Positions 24,846-37,792 of a DNA stretch of 64,000 bases are shown one piece after another. Positions within the stretch are counted from its first letter, which is position 1. Each line of letters begins with the position of its first letter. Where the stretch lies: the NCBI GenBank assembly GCA_037074705.1, contig CM073593.1:20673001-20737000 (forward strand), in the 5' to 3' direction. The stretch is from Zhengitettix transpicula (Eukaryota > Arthropoda > Insecta > Orthoptera > Tetrigidae). A model generated the notes under the pieces. That model did not search any database, was not told where the DNA came from, and saw only the letters and a list, made by a program, of their open reading frames with translations. Position numbers and translations under genes: made by a program.

Positions 24846-26360
24846 CCGTGTATTATTTATATAGAGCACAAAAGCTATCTTTCTTCCGTATGGTTGCCGA
24901 AGATTTCCACCCTAATGCATGAAATATATAACCCTCTAATGGTGAAAATAAATTATATGATTTATTTTCAATCCTGGTTTTATGTTGTCAGTCTAAGAAG
25001 CAATTCTTTTGAGCTTTTATTTTGGAGCTTCATGTGTGAAATGTAATTTAAGTAGTAATATTTTTTATTTAATGAATTATGAAACAGTGGAACAATGTGA
25101 ATAACTTTGGTAAACTTCAAGTATTTTAGCGTCTAATTAATAGTAAATTGGCGTGGAATCATGGTGAAACCACTATGTAACTACAGAATTTCATGACCTT
25201 GTTGTTCATTGATTATTCTTTACTGTTTTGTAGACCTGGTAAGTTCGAAATTTTTAACTGCGTTATCAGTTTCATGACAATCAGAAGGATGCTCATATTG
25301 AAAAAAAAACTATATATAGCCTGTCTACACTTTCTTCTTCTTCTTCTTCTTCTTAATCCACACAATCTTCATCAGATTCACGTATGTAAAAATAGCCCAT
25401 GATTTCTTCATATTTCATCTTGGATATTTTTAAGAGACACTCCCTTCTCTAAAATATATTTCCTCTGTATTAAAAACATCTTTTAAGAAGAATATAAAAA
25501 AACAACAGGAAATAAAATGAAGAAAGTCAGCAAACCACATGTGTTTTCAACGTTTTCGAAGTTATTAATTTGATAAAAAGGATGAATTATATATAAAATT
25601 ATTCATTATAATGAAAATTAGTTAAAGAAATTTACCGTGTAAAATGAAAACATGCAACTTAGGGGACACAACACAGACTATACCACTAACAAGCAAAAAC
25701 TTCTATCCATTATAAATAACAATATTTTCAGTTTTCGCAATCTTTCCAATTTGCAGCTACCATTGAAAATAAAAAAAATTCCCGGCGTTCTTCATCAATT
25801 ATTCAATTTTATAAATATATATAGAGAAAAAGGAAAAATATGGTGAAACAACTATGAAATAAAGGGTTTAATATGTTTTTAATTCATTTGGCAAGGGAAT
25901 TTATTTTTACTCTAACAAACTTCAATTACTAGATTCGTTAAATCTAAAATATTTAAGATAAAATAGTTAAAATCAACTAAAAGTCTCCACCACCATTTTT
26001 TCAGTATCTCTTTTATCCCCCTCTTTTGTGTTTTACTTAACCAGTATTTAGAAGAAAAAACTGATGTATTTTCTTGGTTTTTGAATTGAATATTAAAATA
26101 AATTATATTGGAAAATATTACAAATGTAAATATATAGGCTACTATCAACTATTTTAATTATCTGCTAATCAAAAATCAATCGGTACTACTTTCTTTGGTT
26201 TAACAGGACTGAGGATACATTCATGAAGTAAAAATAATAATTCTAGGTTTAATGTTATGAACGAATCCATTACAAAAATGTTTGCATTGTTGCGCTTGAG
26301 AAAACACGTGATAAATTCTGGATTATTTTTTATTTAAAGAATATGTATATAGTTGGATAA
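24846..26360. other. Gene-free AT-rich stretch
   Basis: Contains a short (CTT)n tract at about 25331-25354. No gene recognised. Confidence 0.4.
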
Positions 26361-26364
26361 AGTT

Positions 26365-26420
26365 TTTTCGGGATTCCAACCGGGTAGCGTCGTTTACTTT
26401 TCACAACGTTTCGATGGCTT
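26365..26420 (+). repeat. Penelope-like terminal fragment (tentative)
   Basis: TTCGGGATTCCAACCGGGT and ACAACGTTTCGATGG occur here in the same order and spacing as in the insertion at 50102-50224. I associate this pattern with the ends of insect Penelope-like elements. Only this short piece is seen. Confidence 0.35.
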
Positions 26421-29400
26421 GCACTGAAAATGTTGTGGAATAAACATGAAATGTTCATTCTATATCATATGGCGAAACAAAACTTCTTTTCATGTTACAA
26501 ATTAAATATAAAAAGATTTTTACCCAAAAGGTTTACTTCCGTGAACGAACAAGTGGGGAAAGAGTAGTAAAGATTATAGAATATCTTGAAAACGAATGTA
26601 GGGAATACGTATATTGAACATGGGAAAGATATTGGGAACATAACATTGTTTTGTTTATCAATTTCATGCTAAAAAGTATTTAATATTGTTATAATTCCAA
26701 AATTAAACTTTGAAGGGATACAATAAGTTAAATATTTGTGCCACAGTAGATGTGGGCGATTTATATTGAGAGGAAACAAGGTGTATATTATCATTCACAA
26801 GAACTAGAAATTTAACATAAACATGTTTTATCAAATGAATCTAATTTTATAAAATTATTGGACTTCATCTTGCCTTTATAATCTATGTAGGCGAATTAAT
26901 TTCAATCCTAGTATGCTCTGGTTGGAATTAAGCTTCAATATAAAACTAAAAATAATAGACAAACATAATAAAATAAACTGTATTATGGTATTTTTTTATA
27001 TTTACAGTTATACTTATTATTAGAATAAATTATTATTATTGTCAACACTGATTGATATTGAAAGATTTGCTACTTAAACAAAACGATTCCTGATACAGCC
27101 ATTAAAGACTGAGTTCTTCAATATTTATATTAATAAAATTGAGAAATCTGAGCATTCAGAGTAAATAATTTTACAATCTCAACATCGATCAATATAACCA
27201 TTATAAAGTGGCACTACGGAAAATAAGATTTTATAACCATTTCGTCTAAGTCAGAATGTTCTATTTCATTTGCATAATCTAATTATAAACACACCATACA
27301 TGAATGAAAAATAATGTTTTACGTCTGGAGACTTTCAGAATAATATTTTTTGTAAATGAATAACAATATTGTATTAATATTTATTTCCTTTTATTAGTCA
27401 ATTGTTAATAACGGTCAAACAATTTTTGTAGTAAATCGGGTAAATTTATTTCTATTTAGTCTCGAATTCCTCTGAAAGAAAAAATGGGGGTTACGTGATG
27501 ATGAAGAAGCAGAACTCAATATCGATGTTTTTTGTTTCTTTCACGAGTTTACTAATGTCAGAATTAAAACAGTATAGGAACGAATTTCTATTACTAAAGC
27601 ACATTTCTAGAATCAAATAGTTAGGTGGAAACAATTTATTAATCGATTAATAAGTGTAATGGAACTGTAACGCGTATTTTACTTTAAAAGATATTCCACA
27701 ATTTATTTACAATTAATATTTAATTTTCCATATATCTCTGAACTTTAAGTGATCACCGATTTGAAGTCCACATAAAACAATAAATTGAATTGGAGAAAAT
27801 TGCATATAAAATATAACCTTGGACATATATAATTTTGAATTGACATCAACCTATAATCAAATTTTGGGGATTGGGTACTGAGACTGGAGTTTAGTTGTTG
27901 TGGCGTGTAGTTAATGCTTCTCTCTTGGTAGGGCTCTAAAATCAGCTGGGGTATCGCCACGACACTTCTCGCTCCTACTTGAAATCTAACTATCAATTTT
28001 CCTTCAACAACTGTCGACTCACAACTGCTCTTAACTTCCTATAAGCTAACTCTCAACTGTCAACCACGTGTAAATGTTCTCAAACATCTAAGGGAAGGGA
28101 AAATGCAACATTGTAGACTTACCATAGTTTTTGTCTATTTGTACAAATAATAATTAACTTCTTTTGAGGACGTATACTCATATCGCCAGGACAGATGTTT
28201 CTTTCTCCTCAGTTACACTTGTACAAACAGGATGCGTGTAAAAAAAAGTATTGATGTTAATTCTCCACTTCTATCCGTCCATGGACTTCACGGGCCAAAT
28301 GTCAAATTTTCGACGCCTTAATAGCTGATTTTATTTCCAGGTTGATACAATTCAAACATTTTATTTGAGAATTTTATTTAGAGAATATTAATAACTGTAG
28401 GAGTTGACGAAGAAATACAGGCATATTATAAAAGCATTGCTGGAAAGCTGAGCGAATTCTATATTTTTATATATATTTCGTCTGTGTAAAGGTCTGTTTT
28501 AAAAGTATACTAAAAAGATAATTGAATAGCCAAAAGTAACTGAAAAAAATACGTGTTAAATTAAATACCACACAACGTTTTATAATACTTGATGTTTTCG
28601 TTAGGTGATTCAAAAACGCAGTAGTCGTAAGAACGACACACCGCAAAAACAAGGTGACGAACTAAAAAAATAAAGAGGTATTTAATTTTTTTGTCTGTTA
28701 TTTGGCTATTTATTTATATTTTTAATTTATCTGTTTGTTTCTATTTCATATTTATTTTTCTTACATGAGATTTACGTTTTATTTTTTGAGCATTATATCT
28801 GAATTGTAAATACCAGTCACAGTATTCAATGTAGCAATATCTTTACGACTTATATAGAAACAAGCTCAGTTGTCGATTGAATCTACACGTTTCGTTTATT
28901 TTTATCCGATCATCTACTCCAGTTATTCAGCCTGAATTTATTTCGTTCCGTCTAACGCGATTTAAAACGGAAGAGACGTGTATAACCTCAAAGAAAAATT
29001 GTTTCTTGTTAAAAAAGTAATTCCATTTACGCCCGTAGTTATTCTCGAGGTGTACAGGGAACAGTTTGGAGAGATTTCCGTAAAACGCAAGATGAAGATG
29101 GTGGTTCCTGATGACTATTTTGTGTAACGATGAGTAAATAGTGTGATGATGAGCAGATGACCTGCGATGGCTGGCTCGTGGAACTGTAGGCGTGCTGCTC
29201 GTCACAGCGATGACTCATTACGGCGTAAATTATTGACGACGGCGATGTGTGCAGAATCGATACCTCGCTCTGTGGACCGCTGTCTTTGCTCATTGTTCCG
29301 TACAGTCAGGTGTCAGCCGTCGCGCTGCTGTGTGCAGGAGCGCTGTGCCCTGCTCGAGGCATCGCCACTTGCTCACTACATATATTATATATAATCTCGG

Positions 29401-30670
29401 GATCACAAGGAAACTTTGAACGTCTACATATATACAGATAACAAGAAAGTTTTCTACATAATAGCTCTCATTGTCAATTCAACTTTTCAGAAGCTTGTAC
29501 AAGTTGGAATCTCGGCAGACACAATACTCCGATTTTTTTTACCTGTAGACATAAAAGAGTAGAATAAAATCGAGGAAAAATGAACACGTTTTTGTTTCTT
29601 TCAAACATTACGGAGAATTTGAAAGAACACTAAAATTTTAAAATTGCAGTACTTACCAAAATATACCAAGAAAAAGAACCCGAGTTTCTTAAAACCCGGA
29701 GGAACCAACGTGGCCGAAGGTCTTGGATACTCGTTCATAGTAGATATTGAAATTTTAATTGTTGTCGATTACCCTCTATATTTCTTTAACACTTAATGAT
29801 TTCATGATTTTTATTATTATGCATTATTTTAAATATGAACTCCTTTTACCGGATTTCAGTCAAAATCTAGTTGCATAAATAAAATTAGCGAATGATCATG
29901 ATGATTAAGTCCTGATGACCCACCAAAGAAATAAAAATAAAATTAGCAAGTAGTAATCGAGCATTAGACAACTGTTTTTTTATGACTTTCCTTAATTACC
30001 TTTTGATTAATTTTTTGCTTACATCATCAATCGATTGCACTATAATGGCGGCCTAGTTTAGTGTTCTACCGTGCGCTGCAAATCATCTTCAGAAGCACGT
30101 AGAGCTTGACCGTATTAGATTATTGTCATGTAAGTGTTTATTAAGGACTACCTGCCCAACCCTTCCTCAATCTGCGCCATCTGCCTTGGCTGCCAACTCG
30201 TGATATAGTACTCTTTTATTATTATTTTTTTCTAAAATATTCTTATTTCATTAGATTCAAATGATACGTTTTGTAAGAGAAGACGAGAACACTTCTGCAG
30301 CCGTTTAATTTTCCCAGTATACTTGGAATATTTGTCTAGTGACTCAAAATATATTTGGATATATAACGACTGTTCAAAACGGAATATACTTTTGATCTCC
30401 TGACTGGATAGTATTAATAAGCTTTCACACGTCACAGATACTTCTATTTTCCCTTCTTGAATCCCCGCCGGTCTTTTTTCGTCTTCGAGTTGATTTTTCC
30501 TTTTTCCAGTTTCGCTAAATTATGATAGTCGAAACTTAATTGACTGCTATTTTAATTTATACGGGAAATGAAAATTTGTAATATGAATAATTAATAATGA
30601 TATATATCTTACTATTTAAGACTAAATTGAAATTAAAACACAGCTTTTTATATTCAGAAAAATATTTATA
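26421..30670. other. AT-rich stretch with one GC-richer patch
   Basis: No supported gene. About 29040-29390 is GC-richer, with overlapping open frames on both strands (28927-29205 and 29039-29293 minus, 29167-29394 and 29247-29441 plus). None has a recognisable motif or splice pattern good enough to call, so its nature is open. Confidence 0.35.
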
Positions 30671-30680
30671 ATTTCTGAAA

Positions 30681-30857
30681 TACAAGATTTCGTTGCTATT
30701 TCCGACCTCTCTAGGAATCAAAATTTCGTATAATTCGACATACCTGAAGAAGTCGAAAATAGCGACGAAACTTCGTATTTTTTAGATTATAAATATTTTT
30801 CAAAATTTTGTAAACTCCATATACCCGATGAATCACAAATAGCGACAAAACGTTGTA
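30681..30857. repeat. Cluster of three degenerate hammerhead-like cores, one inverted
   Basis: Three related motifs lie within 180 bp. Plus strand 30744-30777: CTGAAGA, possible stem II GTC...GAC, GAAAC, then TTC-GTA. Plus strand 30825-30857: CCGATGA ... AATAGCGACAAAACGTTGTA. Minus strand 30714-30681: CTAGAGA ... AATAGCAACGAAATCTTGTA. The two direct copies share AATAGCGAC and a T-rich then ATTATAAA right flank. The layout CUGANGA - stem II - GAAA - tiny stem III - GTH is that of hammerheads in Penelope-like elements. Stem I is poor and two of the three cores carry changed core bases. Read as remnants, not as proven ribozymes. Confidence 0.45.
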
Positions 30858-30879
30858 TTTTTTCAATTATAAAGCTTTT

Positions 30880-33539
30880 TCTGTCTTTGAAAGACACTGT
30901 TTTGTTGATAATTGAAATATGTCTATCATTTAACATTCTACATAAATAATCGACTACCAAGCGTATTGAATAACTATTTATGTATGTACATGTATTTTCG
31001 AATAACGTTAAATTGTTTGCGATTTTGTAGAACACTGAGACGGATTCGTATCAAATGTTAATAAGTTGGAGGATCTAAAAGAGTTATAGAAATATTCTGA
31101 ATTGGAAAATGGTACCTAATTTTTTTCTTGGATTTAGAAATGTTGGTAGTATAAAAAATTAAACAAATTATAGTATAACCGAAATATGAATTATACTATA
31201 GTTAACCAAACCTCGATTTAAAGTGAATAATAGAAAAGACGAGAGTGTAGTGACTGTAAGGAACAGAATAATTTAGATTAGGGGCAAAAATTATACTTGA
31301 TTTCCTGTCTTTTTCAACATAGTCAAATTACAAACATCTTAAATGGATGTGGCTATTATTTCAAGAATCTTCTTGCCCCAAAACAGCTCCAATTGTGACG
31401 AATTAAACAAATAAAACTTTGTATACAGAAGCTCTTTTTCGACAACTGTGTAGAATTTCATTTTTCATCGTTGGTAATTCCCAGAGGACAATATTGTTCT
31501 TCTCTCAGTAATTGCAGAGAAGACAGTCTAGGAACATTTAGCACCTGAGCATGTTGGTAGCGAATCTCAGAGGAATGAGTTTCAAATTGACCCGGAAGCA
31601 ATTTCAAATCTCTTACTGAAAATATACAGTCGGAACGCAATTATTTGAGAATTATTATCATTAAATGGTTCTTTTATAATTATTTCTATAGATCAAACGT
31701 ATTCGAAATCACTCATTTCAAATTTACAATCCTACTGGTTATATTTTAATAATTTAAAAATCCTTTGAAACATTGAAAAATATAGTCCAGATTATAATCG
31801 CTATAAACGTCGTATAATATAGACTGTAAATTTCGCATGATATAACTCATTTCTTCTTGGAATCATTTAAATGAATGTTAATAGCCTGAACATGAAATTC
31901 TAAAACTTGGATCCATGTTTGGGACATGACAATAGTTTTAATGTTCAGAAAATATTTGCCGTTCCTGTTTATGTAATTTCTTGGAGTGGACTCCTACTCC
32001 TTAGAGCTGGTAATTATAGAAGAGACATAATTCGTTATGGTTGTGCTTCCTAGACGTTCTAATATAACAAATCTTGACTAAGGTGTTCATTTTATAAGTT
32101 GGATTTATTGCCCATTATATGGTCCAGTTACTCTTTTTGTAAATATGCCATCAGGTTCGTGGTGTCGTTCTTTCGCTCATTTTGAATTAATGAAGGGATT
32201 TTATTGATTTAACAAAGATTTTTATTTTTATTTATTACAATATAAGTACTCAAATTAAATTTTTATAATATATCAATTAAAGACACCAAAACTTATTTAA
32301 GAACGGTTGGCCTTACTCATGAAGGAAAAAATAATATTCACAGTGGCTTCTAAAGGCTACTTTTAAGGAAAACGATGGTGGACTGTGAAGAAACAACGTT
32401 TAATAAACTTGTATCGCTCTTGGACGAGTCACTAGTAATATAAATGCCTTTACCGTGTCTTGCCGAATGACTGGTAGAGATAGTCGTTCGTTGCTGGCAC
32501 TCCGGAACTTATATGAAAACCTTTGCTCGTTGTCTGTTGTCTTGCAGTTTTTACGTGCTCGTCGCCCAAAATCATTGCCTTTCTAGGACGTAGCCACTCC
32601 CTTGTATGGCCTTCAATTTAATTAATTGACGAACGATGATTTTTTTTATATATGTTAACATTTTCTGTAGCTGGTAGCAAGGAGTCATGTCACTCCAAGC
32701 ACAACTGACTAGCAGGTTGTCTTTGTCTCTCCTAGTAACAACTGGAAGAAGCTTCAATAGCCAGGCATCGACCATAACTTAACCGTTCTCGAATATTCGC
32801 CTTTCCTGCGCGGTTCAACAAAATACAAATCCAAATTATTTTTTGCTTGCCAGAGAAAATATAATCATGTATTTTCTATTTGATAAACGTTTAAGTCGGA
32901 ACGAATCTCCACACGTTCTATACATAAAATCCTTCACAAGGCAGACTTGTTAGTTGAATTACTTTCCAGATCATAAATAATGGATAATAACATTATAAAA
33001 ATTAAAGGAGTAAGAATATATTTCAGGCGTTACGTTATCACTTCAATACACGTAACTATTCCACAAAAAGAGAATTTTACTGTTGTGAGTCAAACTCCAA
33101 GGCAATATCTGGCAATTTTCTAAATTATGAAACTTACTATTTTTTATGTATTGGACAACCACGCTGCAAACAAGTTACAGAAGTTAGTCTATTCATTATT
33201 AAACCAATTAGGAGGGTGGGATTTCCACCTCTATTCCTACGAGAGAGAATGCAAATAACTGGCGCGTAGCGATTATCCGATTCAAGCGTAAAATTCCTAG
33301 TTCATCCCGTCTCTCCTCCCACTCAAATGTTAAGCTCGAATTCGCTGTCACTCGGGTATTCTACGGATCCAAATATTGGACCTGACGGTTCTCAGAGTTG
33401 AGGATTACTGTCTGATGTCTCTGTACATGCTCACATCAGGAGGAAGAATATTGTAGGTCTCAATTGAAAGACTTCAAAGCGCAAAAAATGGGATTTTTAG
33501 TAAATGTTTTTTAACGTAAACAACAACAATAAGGAAATG
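30880..33539. other. Gene-free AT-rich stretch
   Basis: Nothing recognised. Minus-strand open frames at 30787-31035, 31458-31640 and 32572-32775 have no motif. Confidence 0.4.
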
Positions 33540-33778
33540 TTTTTTTAGGGCAACAGGCTACATGAGGGTAATCCACATTGGGCAACTCCCCTTTAATAGC
33601 ATAGGAAGGGATTTGAAAGGTGGAGGAAGGTAGCCAAGGGTTACTAGGGCCCCCGGGCTATTGATTAAGGATCCTACCCGGCATTCGCCTAAGGAGATGC
33701 AGGGAAAACCCTAGAAAAACCTGCATCAGGTAGGTCGGGCATTTGGTACTTGTCCCACGCCCTTCAGATAGCGGGAGA
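33540..33778 (-). repeat. Retroposon R, copy R3 (truncated)
   Basis: T run and AGGGCAACAGGCTACATGAG at the left, consensus through CTTGTCCCACGCCCTTC, and an abrupt stop after GATAGCGGGAGA at 33778. About 150 bp or more of the family's right-hand part are absent. In the sense direction this is a 5' truncation. Confidence 0.85.
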
Positions 33779-34604
33779 CCTCGATTTTTACAATGGTGCT
33801 GTATATATAGCATGAATGATTTTGATTTGTTCTTTCAAGAACGAGAAAATTTGAGAAATATGAAAAGAAAATCCTGTGAGTTTACTAGGTGGGACATATC
33901 CACAATCACAAAGCAACGACCAACTTAGTTTAGTACAGTGATGCACTAAGAGCTAACAATAATATTGTAAAAGTCATGCGATGTTAATTTAGGGGATGAT
34001 AGAAACGCTAGTCTGGTGCCTGATTTAGCATTACTGCGGAAGGAACACCGTTTAACACCGTTAAACAAAAAGAGGGCCAAAACGCGTTTTATTTATTTTT
34101 ATATGTAATAATGTACTGAACCCTCCAATCAGAGATGAAATTCGCAGAAAGGCGGTAAAAGTAAAACGATTTAAGCTATTGGCTCTTCACCAAAATAGGA
34201 GGATTTTAAAATGAATACTCCGACGCTATATTAGACAGAACTAATGCTTCGTACTATTACCATAAATATGGAAAATAACACGTGAATTCGTAGTGTGTGG
34301 CGTAATGGTGACTTGGTTAAATAATCTTACCTCAGTATGTAAAGTGAATTCAGAACCATATAGTGAATTAAGAAAAAGTAATGGCATATAATGAAAACCG
34401 TGAACAAAATTTTATAATAATTTTAATTAAAGTCAATGAATTGTTTCCTAAATAATATTTGGTTTGATTGGTTTTTTTCATATAATATATAAAGTAACAT
34501 AAAATATAAGAAATATTTTCATCGTAAATGCCAGTAAACAATTTCCACACTGTTGTTATGGATTATTATAAATAACTTTATTTCGTGCTGTATAACTTCT
34601 CGTA

Positions 34605-34651
<47 letters not shown>

Positions 34652-35870
34652 CTAAAATAATTAATGGAAAAGTAATATAAAATATTTTCTTTCTACATAA
34701 AAGTAATGACATTGTTACTAAATGCTACTTCCGGGCAATCTCTGTAACTTTCTTTCAGCACGGCGCTTAGCAACGCGAAAATATTACATTTTCTACTTTC
34801 TACTATTATATTAGTCTTAGGATGTAACAGCATTATAAGTTACTGTATAAAATGGTGTGATGACTTTTATAAGATATTACTAACAGGGGCCCTTCGTAAA
34901 ACAGAGGATCCATTACTTGCTTTAATAAGAAAATTAATACTGTTGGAACACACAAATACAAAATGTTTAATATCTAATACATTGCTTTACTTTGTTGTGT
35001 TAATATATTAAGTGTTTCATTTAAATACGTTTAGTGTTTAATTATATTTATTATTATTAATTGTTAATATGTTAACCACAGTAACGTGCCATTTTGCATT
35101 ACATTTTCACCGTTATAAATTCATTAGTTCATAGATTGTACTCTTAAGTTAATTCTGTTTGTATGATTTTGTATGTATTTTATTAAGGTATCCAATATTC
35201 ACCTTCGATGGGTCTAATGGAAAAACAAATAAATCTAAAAATAGTACAAAAAATCAATTTGTGTACGTGAGCTCCAATTTAATAGTGCTAGATGACATCA
35301 TTTACGTCACTGAGTTGTGTTTATACTCTTCTAATGTTTTGCCTCCTTACCCTATATTATACATTCATAAAAGCTTCTAGTGCAAAGAAGTCATTTAGAA
35401 AATCTCTTTGTAGAACATATTTCGTGTAAAGATGATTTGTGTATTGACATAAAAAATGCTGACAGCCTGAGCCTCAAAACGACCAGTAAAACATTCTGCA
35501 GGCGGTAAGTCAATGTATGGAATTTTGCAGATACAGTAAGTGATTGAGACTCTATCATGTGGTTTCTTAAATCTGTAACTATTACTCTTTGAGTGCAGAA
35601 AACAAATATTTTTTTTATAAAAAAAAGTTGAAGGCTGACGAATGCATCCCGAGTTAACCCGAGGTTACCCGATTGACAATCAGTATGTTCTCGAATGCAA
35701 AAATTCGCCAATTCAGTGTTACACCAAGTATTGTATATGGACATGAACATTTTTCCAAAATGAGTTTTTTAGTTTACGTTTTTTACACTGCAATCTACGT
35801 TGTTATGGTACCTATGTATATATTTCCAACAACAAACGTCATCTATTGTTTATTAAATTCAACAGGATTA
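33779..35870. other. AT-rich stretch with one TA microsatellite
   Basis: A (TA)n tract lies at 34609-34652. No gene recognised. The 119-codon minus-strand frame at 35391-35750 has no known signature and an unremarkable composition, so it is not called. Confidence 0.4.
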
Positions 35871-35873
35871 TCT

Positions 35874-36014
35874 TGAATAAAATCCTCTTGGGCTTATAAC
35901 CGAGTGAAAAATTGTTTGCGCGACGCAAAGCTAGAAGACGATGACAGTGAACGTCATCGAAAGGTCGTGCATACAATTTTTCTCTCGATTAGAAGACTGA
36001 GAAGATTTTATTCA
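35874..36014 (+). repeat. Long foldback with hammerhead-like centre (Penelope-type)
   Basis: Two imperfect arms of about 45-50 nt pair with each other: TGAATAAAATC at 35874 with GATTTTATTCA ending at 36014, and CGAGTGAAAAATTGTTTGC with GCATACAATTTTTCTCTCG. In the centre, CTAGAAGA is followed by a perfect inner stem, GATGAC...GTCATC, and then GAAAGGTCGTGC. The centre has the order of a hammerhead ribozyme (CUGANGA - stem II - GAAA - short stem III), with an extra base in the first box and a changed base after GAAA; the long arms would take the place of stem I. I relate it to Penelope-like element termini from memory of similar insect sequences. Structure seen; activity unknown. Confidence 0.5.
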
Positions 36015-36067
36015 TTATGTGACTGAGAAAGACTGCATTATTCATCAGTATCTTGTTTATATTAATA

Positions 36068-36839
36068 CTAGCTGACCCGGCGAACTTCGTACCGCCTCAG
36101 AATCAATAAACGTTGAGTTATATACCCTAAAAGAATGAAGTTCAATAAATGTACAAAAAAATAATTATTATTATAGTCACATTGAAATGAATGTAATTAT
36201 CGTCGCAAACAATGAAAGTTTCCTTTCATTGAAGCACTATGTGATATACGACATTCTTCGTTTTGTTGTCAGGCGCGAGAGTAAACAAAGCGGATGGTTT
36301 GGCACCTCGTGATCATGCTACGTACAATTAATTGACTATGAAGGAAACATTCATTTTCTCGATTCAGGCCACAAATACTCAAATTTTGGCCTTGTGATTT
36401 GTTGATTGTCATGGCGAATGCAAGACGAATCGGAAATTGAATTCGTTTAAATTCGAATGGCATATCAGTTGGGATCATCGAAATTCGCGGAATTCTCACC
36501 ACCAAACGCGTTCACTGAAATAAAAGGACCACGCATCTGCATAATCTGTCAAAAGATAATGCACAGAACGCCATCTACTGGCATTATCGCGCATCTGTAT
36601 CAGCTGTCTTAATTTAATGTTCACAACGCCATCTACTGGCATTACCGGAACCAGCATACAACGCCATCAGAGAATTTTCTTCTTAATTTTTATTTTCGTG
36701 AATTTTTCCGTCGTTTTAATAGTTATTCTGCTATTTGGGACGGAGAAAAATCCAACAAATCAAAAATCCTCAAAATCCGTTCAGCCGTTCCCGACATATA
36801 GATGGTGCAACTAACCCTACTTTGTTTTATATATACAGA
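36068..36839 (-). mobile_element. Short Helitron with helicase remnant
   Basis: On the minus strand it starts TCTGTATATATAAAAC (TC end at 36839) and ends GTCAGCTAG (CTAG end at 36068) followed by T. Just before the end is the expected hairpin, GGCG...CGCC, in GGCGGTACGAAGTTCGCCGG. It is 772 bp and encodes only a helicase remnant. It also contains two copies of ACGCCATCTACTGGCATTA at about 36568 and 36626. The base 5' of TC is T rather than the usual A. Confidence 0.82.
36269..36505 (-). pseudogene. Helitron helicase, C-terminal fragment
   Basis: The 78-residue frame reads RIPRISMIPTDMPFEFKRIQ then FPIRLAFAMTINKSQGQNL, matching the C-terminal end of the Pif1-like SF1 helicase of Helitron RepHel proteins: the 'FA-TINKSQGQ' block and the preceding 'P--FKR-QFP'. 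The next conserved block, normally '-QLYVA-SRV', has decayed to QLIVRSMITRC, so the frame is broken there. The Rep HUH nuclease domain and helicase motifs I-IV are absent. This is a relic inside a non-autonomous Helitron, not a functional gene. Confidence 0.8.
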
Positions 36840-36951
36840 ATTTTATCAGATTACTATGATTTCTATTAAAATCTCTTTTAGTATTTAACTTCTACAATTG
36901 ATTTTTAAAACATATTGGTCTAATTAGTACACTTTCGACGGTTCTAGTGTC

Positions 36952-37792
36952 TCTTTTCTTGTTCCACTCAACTAAACCGAGAATGGACCGTCTAGCCGTA
37001 TGGGCAATCTAATTTTGACGGATTGGGGTGTAGATACAATTTTATCTATGAGCTTTTGAGACTTGCTAATTTATTTGAAACCTCTTCAGACCTAAAATGG
37101 TATGATCAACCAAATGTTCACATCGTAACGTCGAAAAAGAAGCGTGCTGCGAGGAAAGCCACGGAGGAAAATAAAAACTTGTCAAATAAGAGTTCCAGTC
37201 GTTCCTCACTGTTTTCAGTCCAGAATAATATGAAGCTCAGTAACGGCAGATAATAACGCATCTGAGCACCAGCCATCTTGGCAGCCACGTCCCGCCAATT
37301 AGCATGGGAAATTATTAATGAAGAAAACACTTTGCAAAAGCGAGCGAGGCGCAGAGCCGCAGAATAATAAAAATAATTATTATTTTTGCCCGCTGTTTTC
37401 ACTTTAATACTTCTTCCTTCTTGGAAGCGGAGGAAAGATTTGTTTCTTGAGAGAACGAAGACAGTTCACGGAACGGCGAGACGGGGAGGGGAAGTCCCAA
37501 CAACTTGCAGAGTTACTTCCTCGGTGCTGCTAATGGCTGCAGAAAGAGATGTGACCAGACACTGCTTGTTTTTGCACATTCTAGAATACGGTTCGATTCA
37601 TAATTCTGTGCGGATGGCATAATTTATCAGGGTATTTTTTCCGGGGGAGAAAAAGGGTGCCGCTTCGTTGAGAGAAGCTTTATTGAAATCGTTCCAAATA
37701 AAATCTTATAACACCTCGTCTTTTCAGAACAAATACGAGTTGGTACTGAATCTCGGTTTCCCTTTATTTTAGTTGAGTGGAACAAGAAAAGA
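36952..37792. repeat. Unit bounded by perfect 25-bp inverted repeats
   Basis: 36952-36976 (TCTTTTCTTGTTCCACTCAA plus CTAAA) recurs as its exact complement at 37768-37792. A looser match (CCGAGA) follows inside both arms. The 791 bp between are of mixed composition, with short open frames (37023-37253, 37386-37622 plus; 37118-37402 minus) that I do not recognise. It may be a non-autonomous TIR element or a pair of inverted repeat copies; no target duplication is evident. Confidence 0.5.

Noticed and set aside
35391..35750. 119-codon minus-strand frame
   Set aside because: No motif, no splice or start context that stands out, and ordinary composition for its surroundings.
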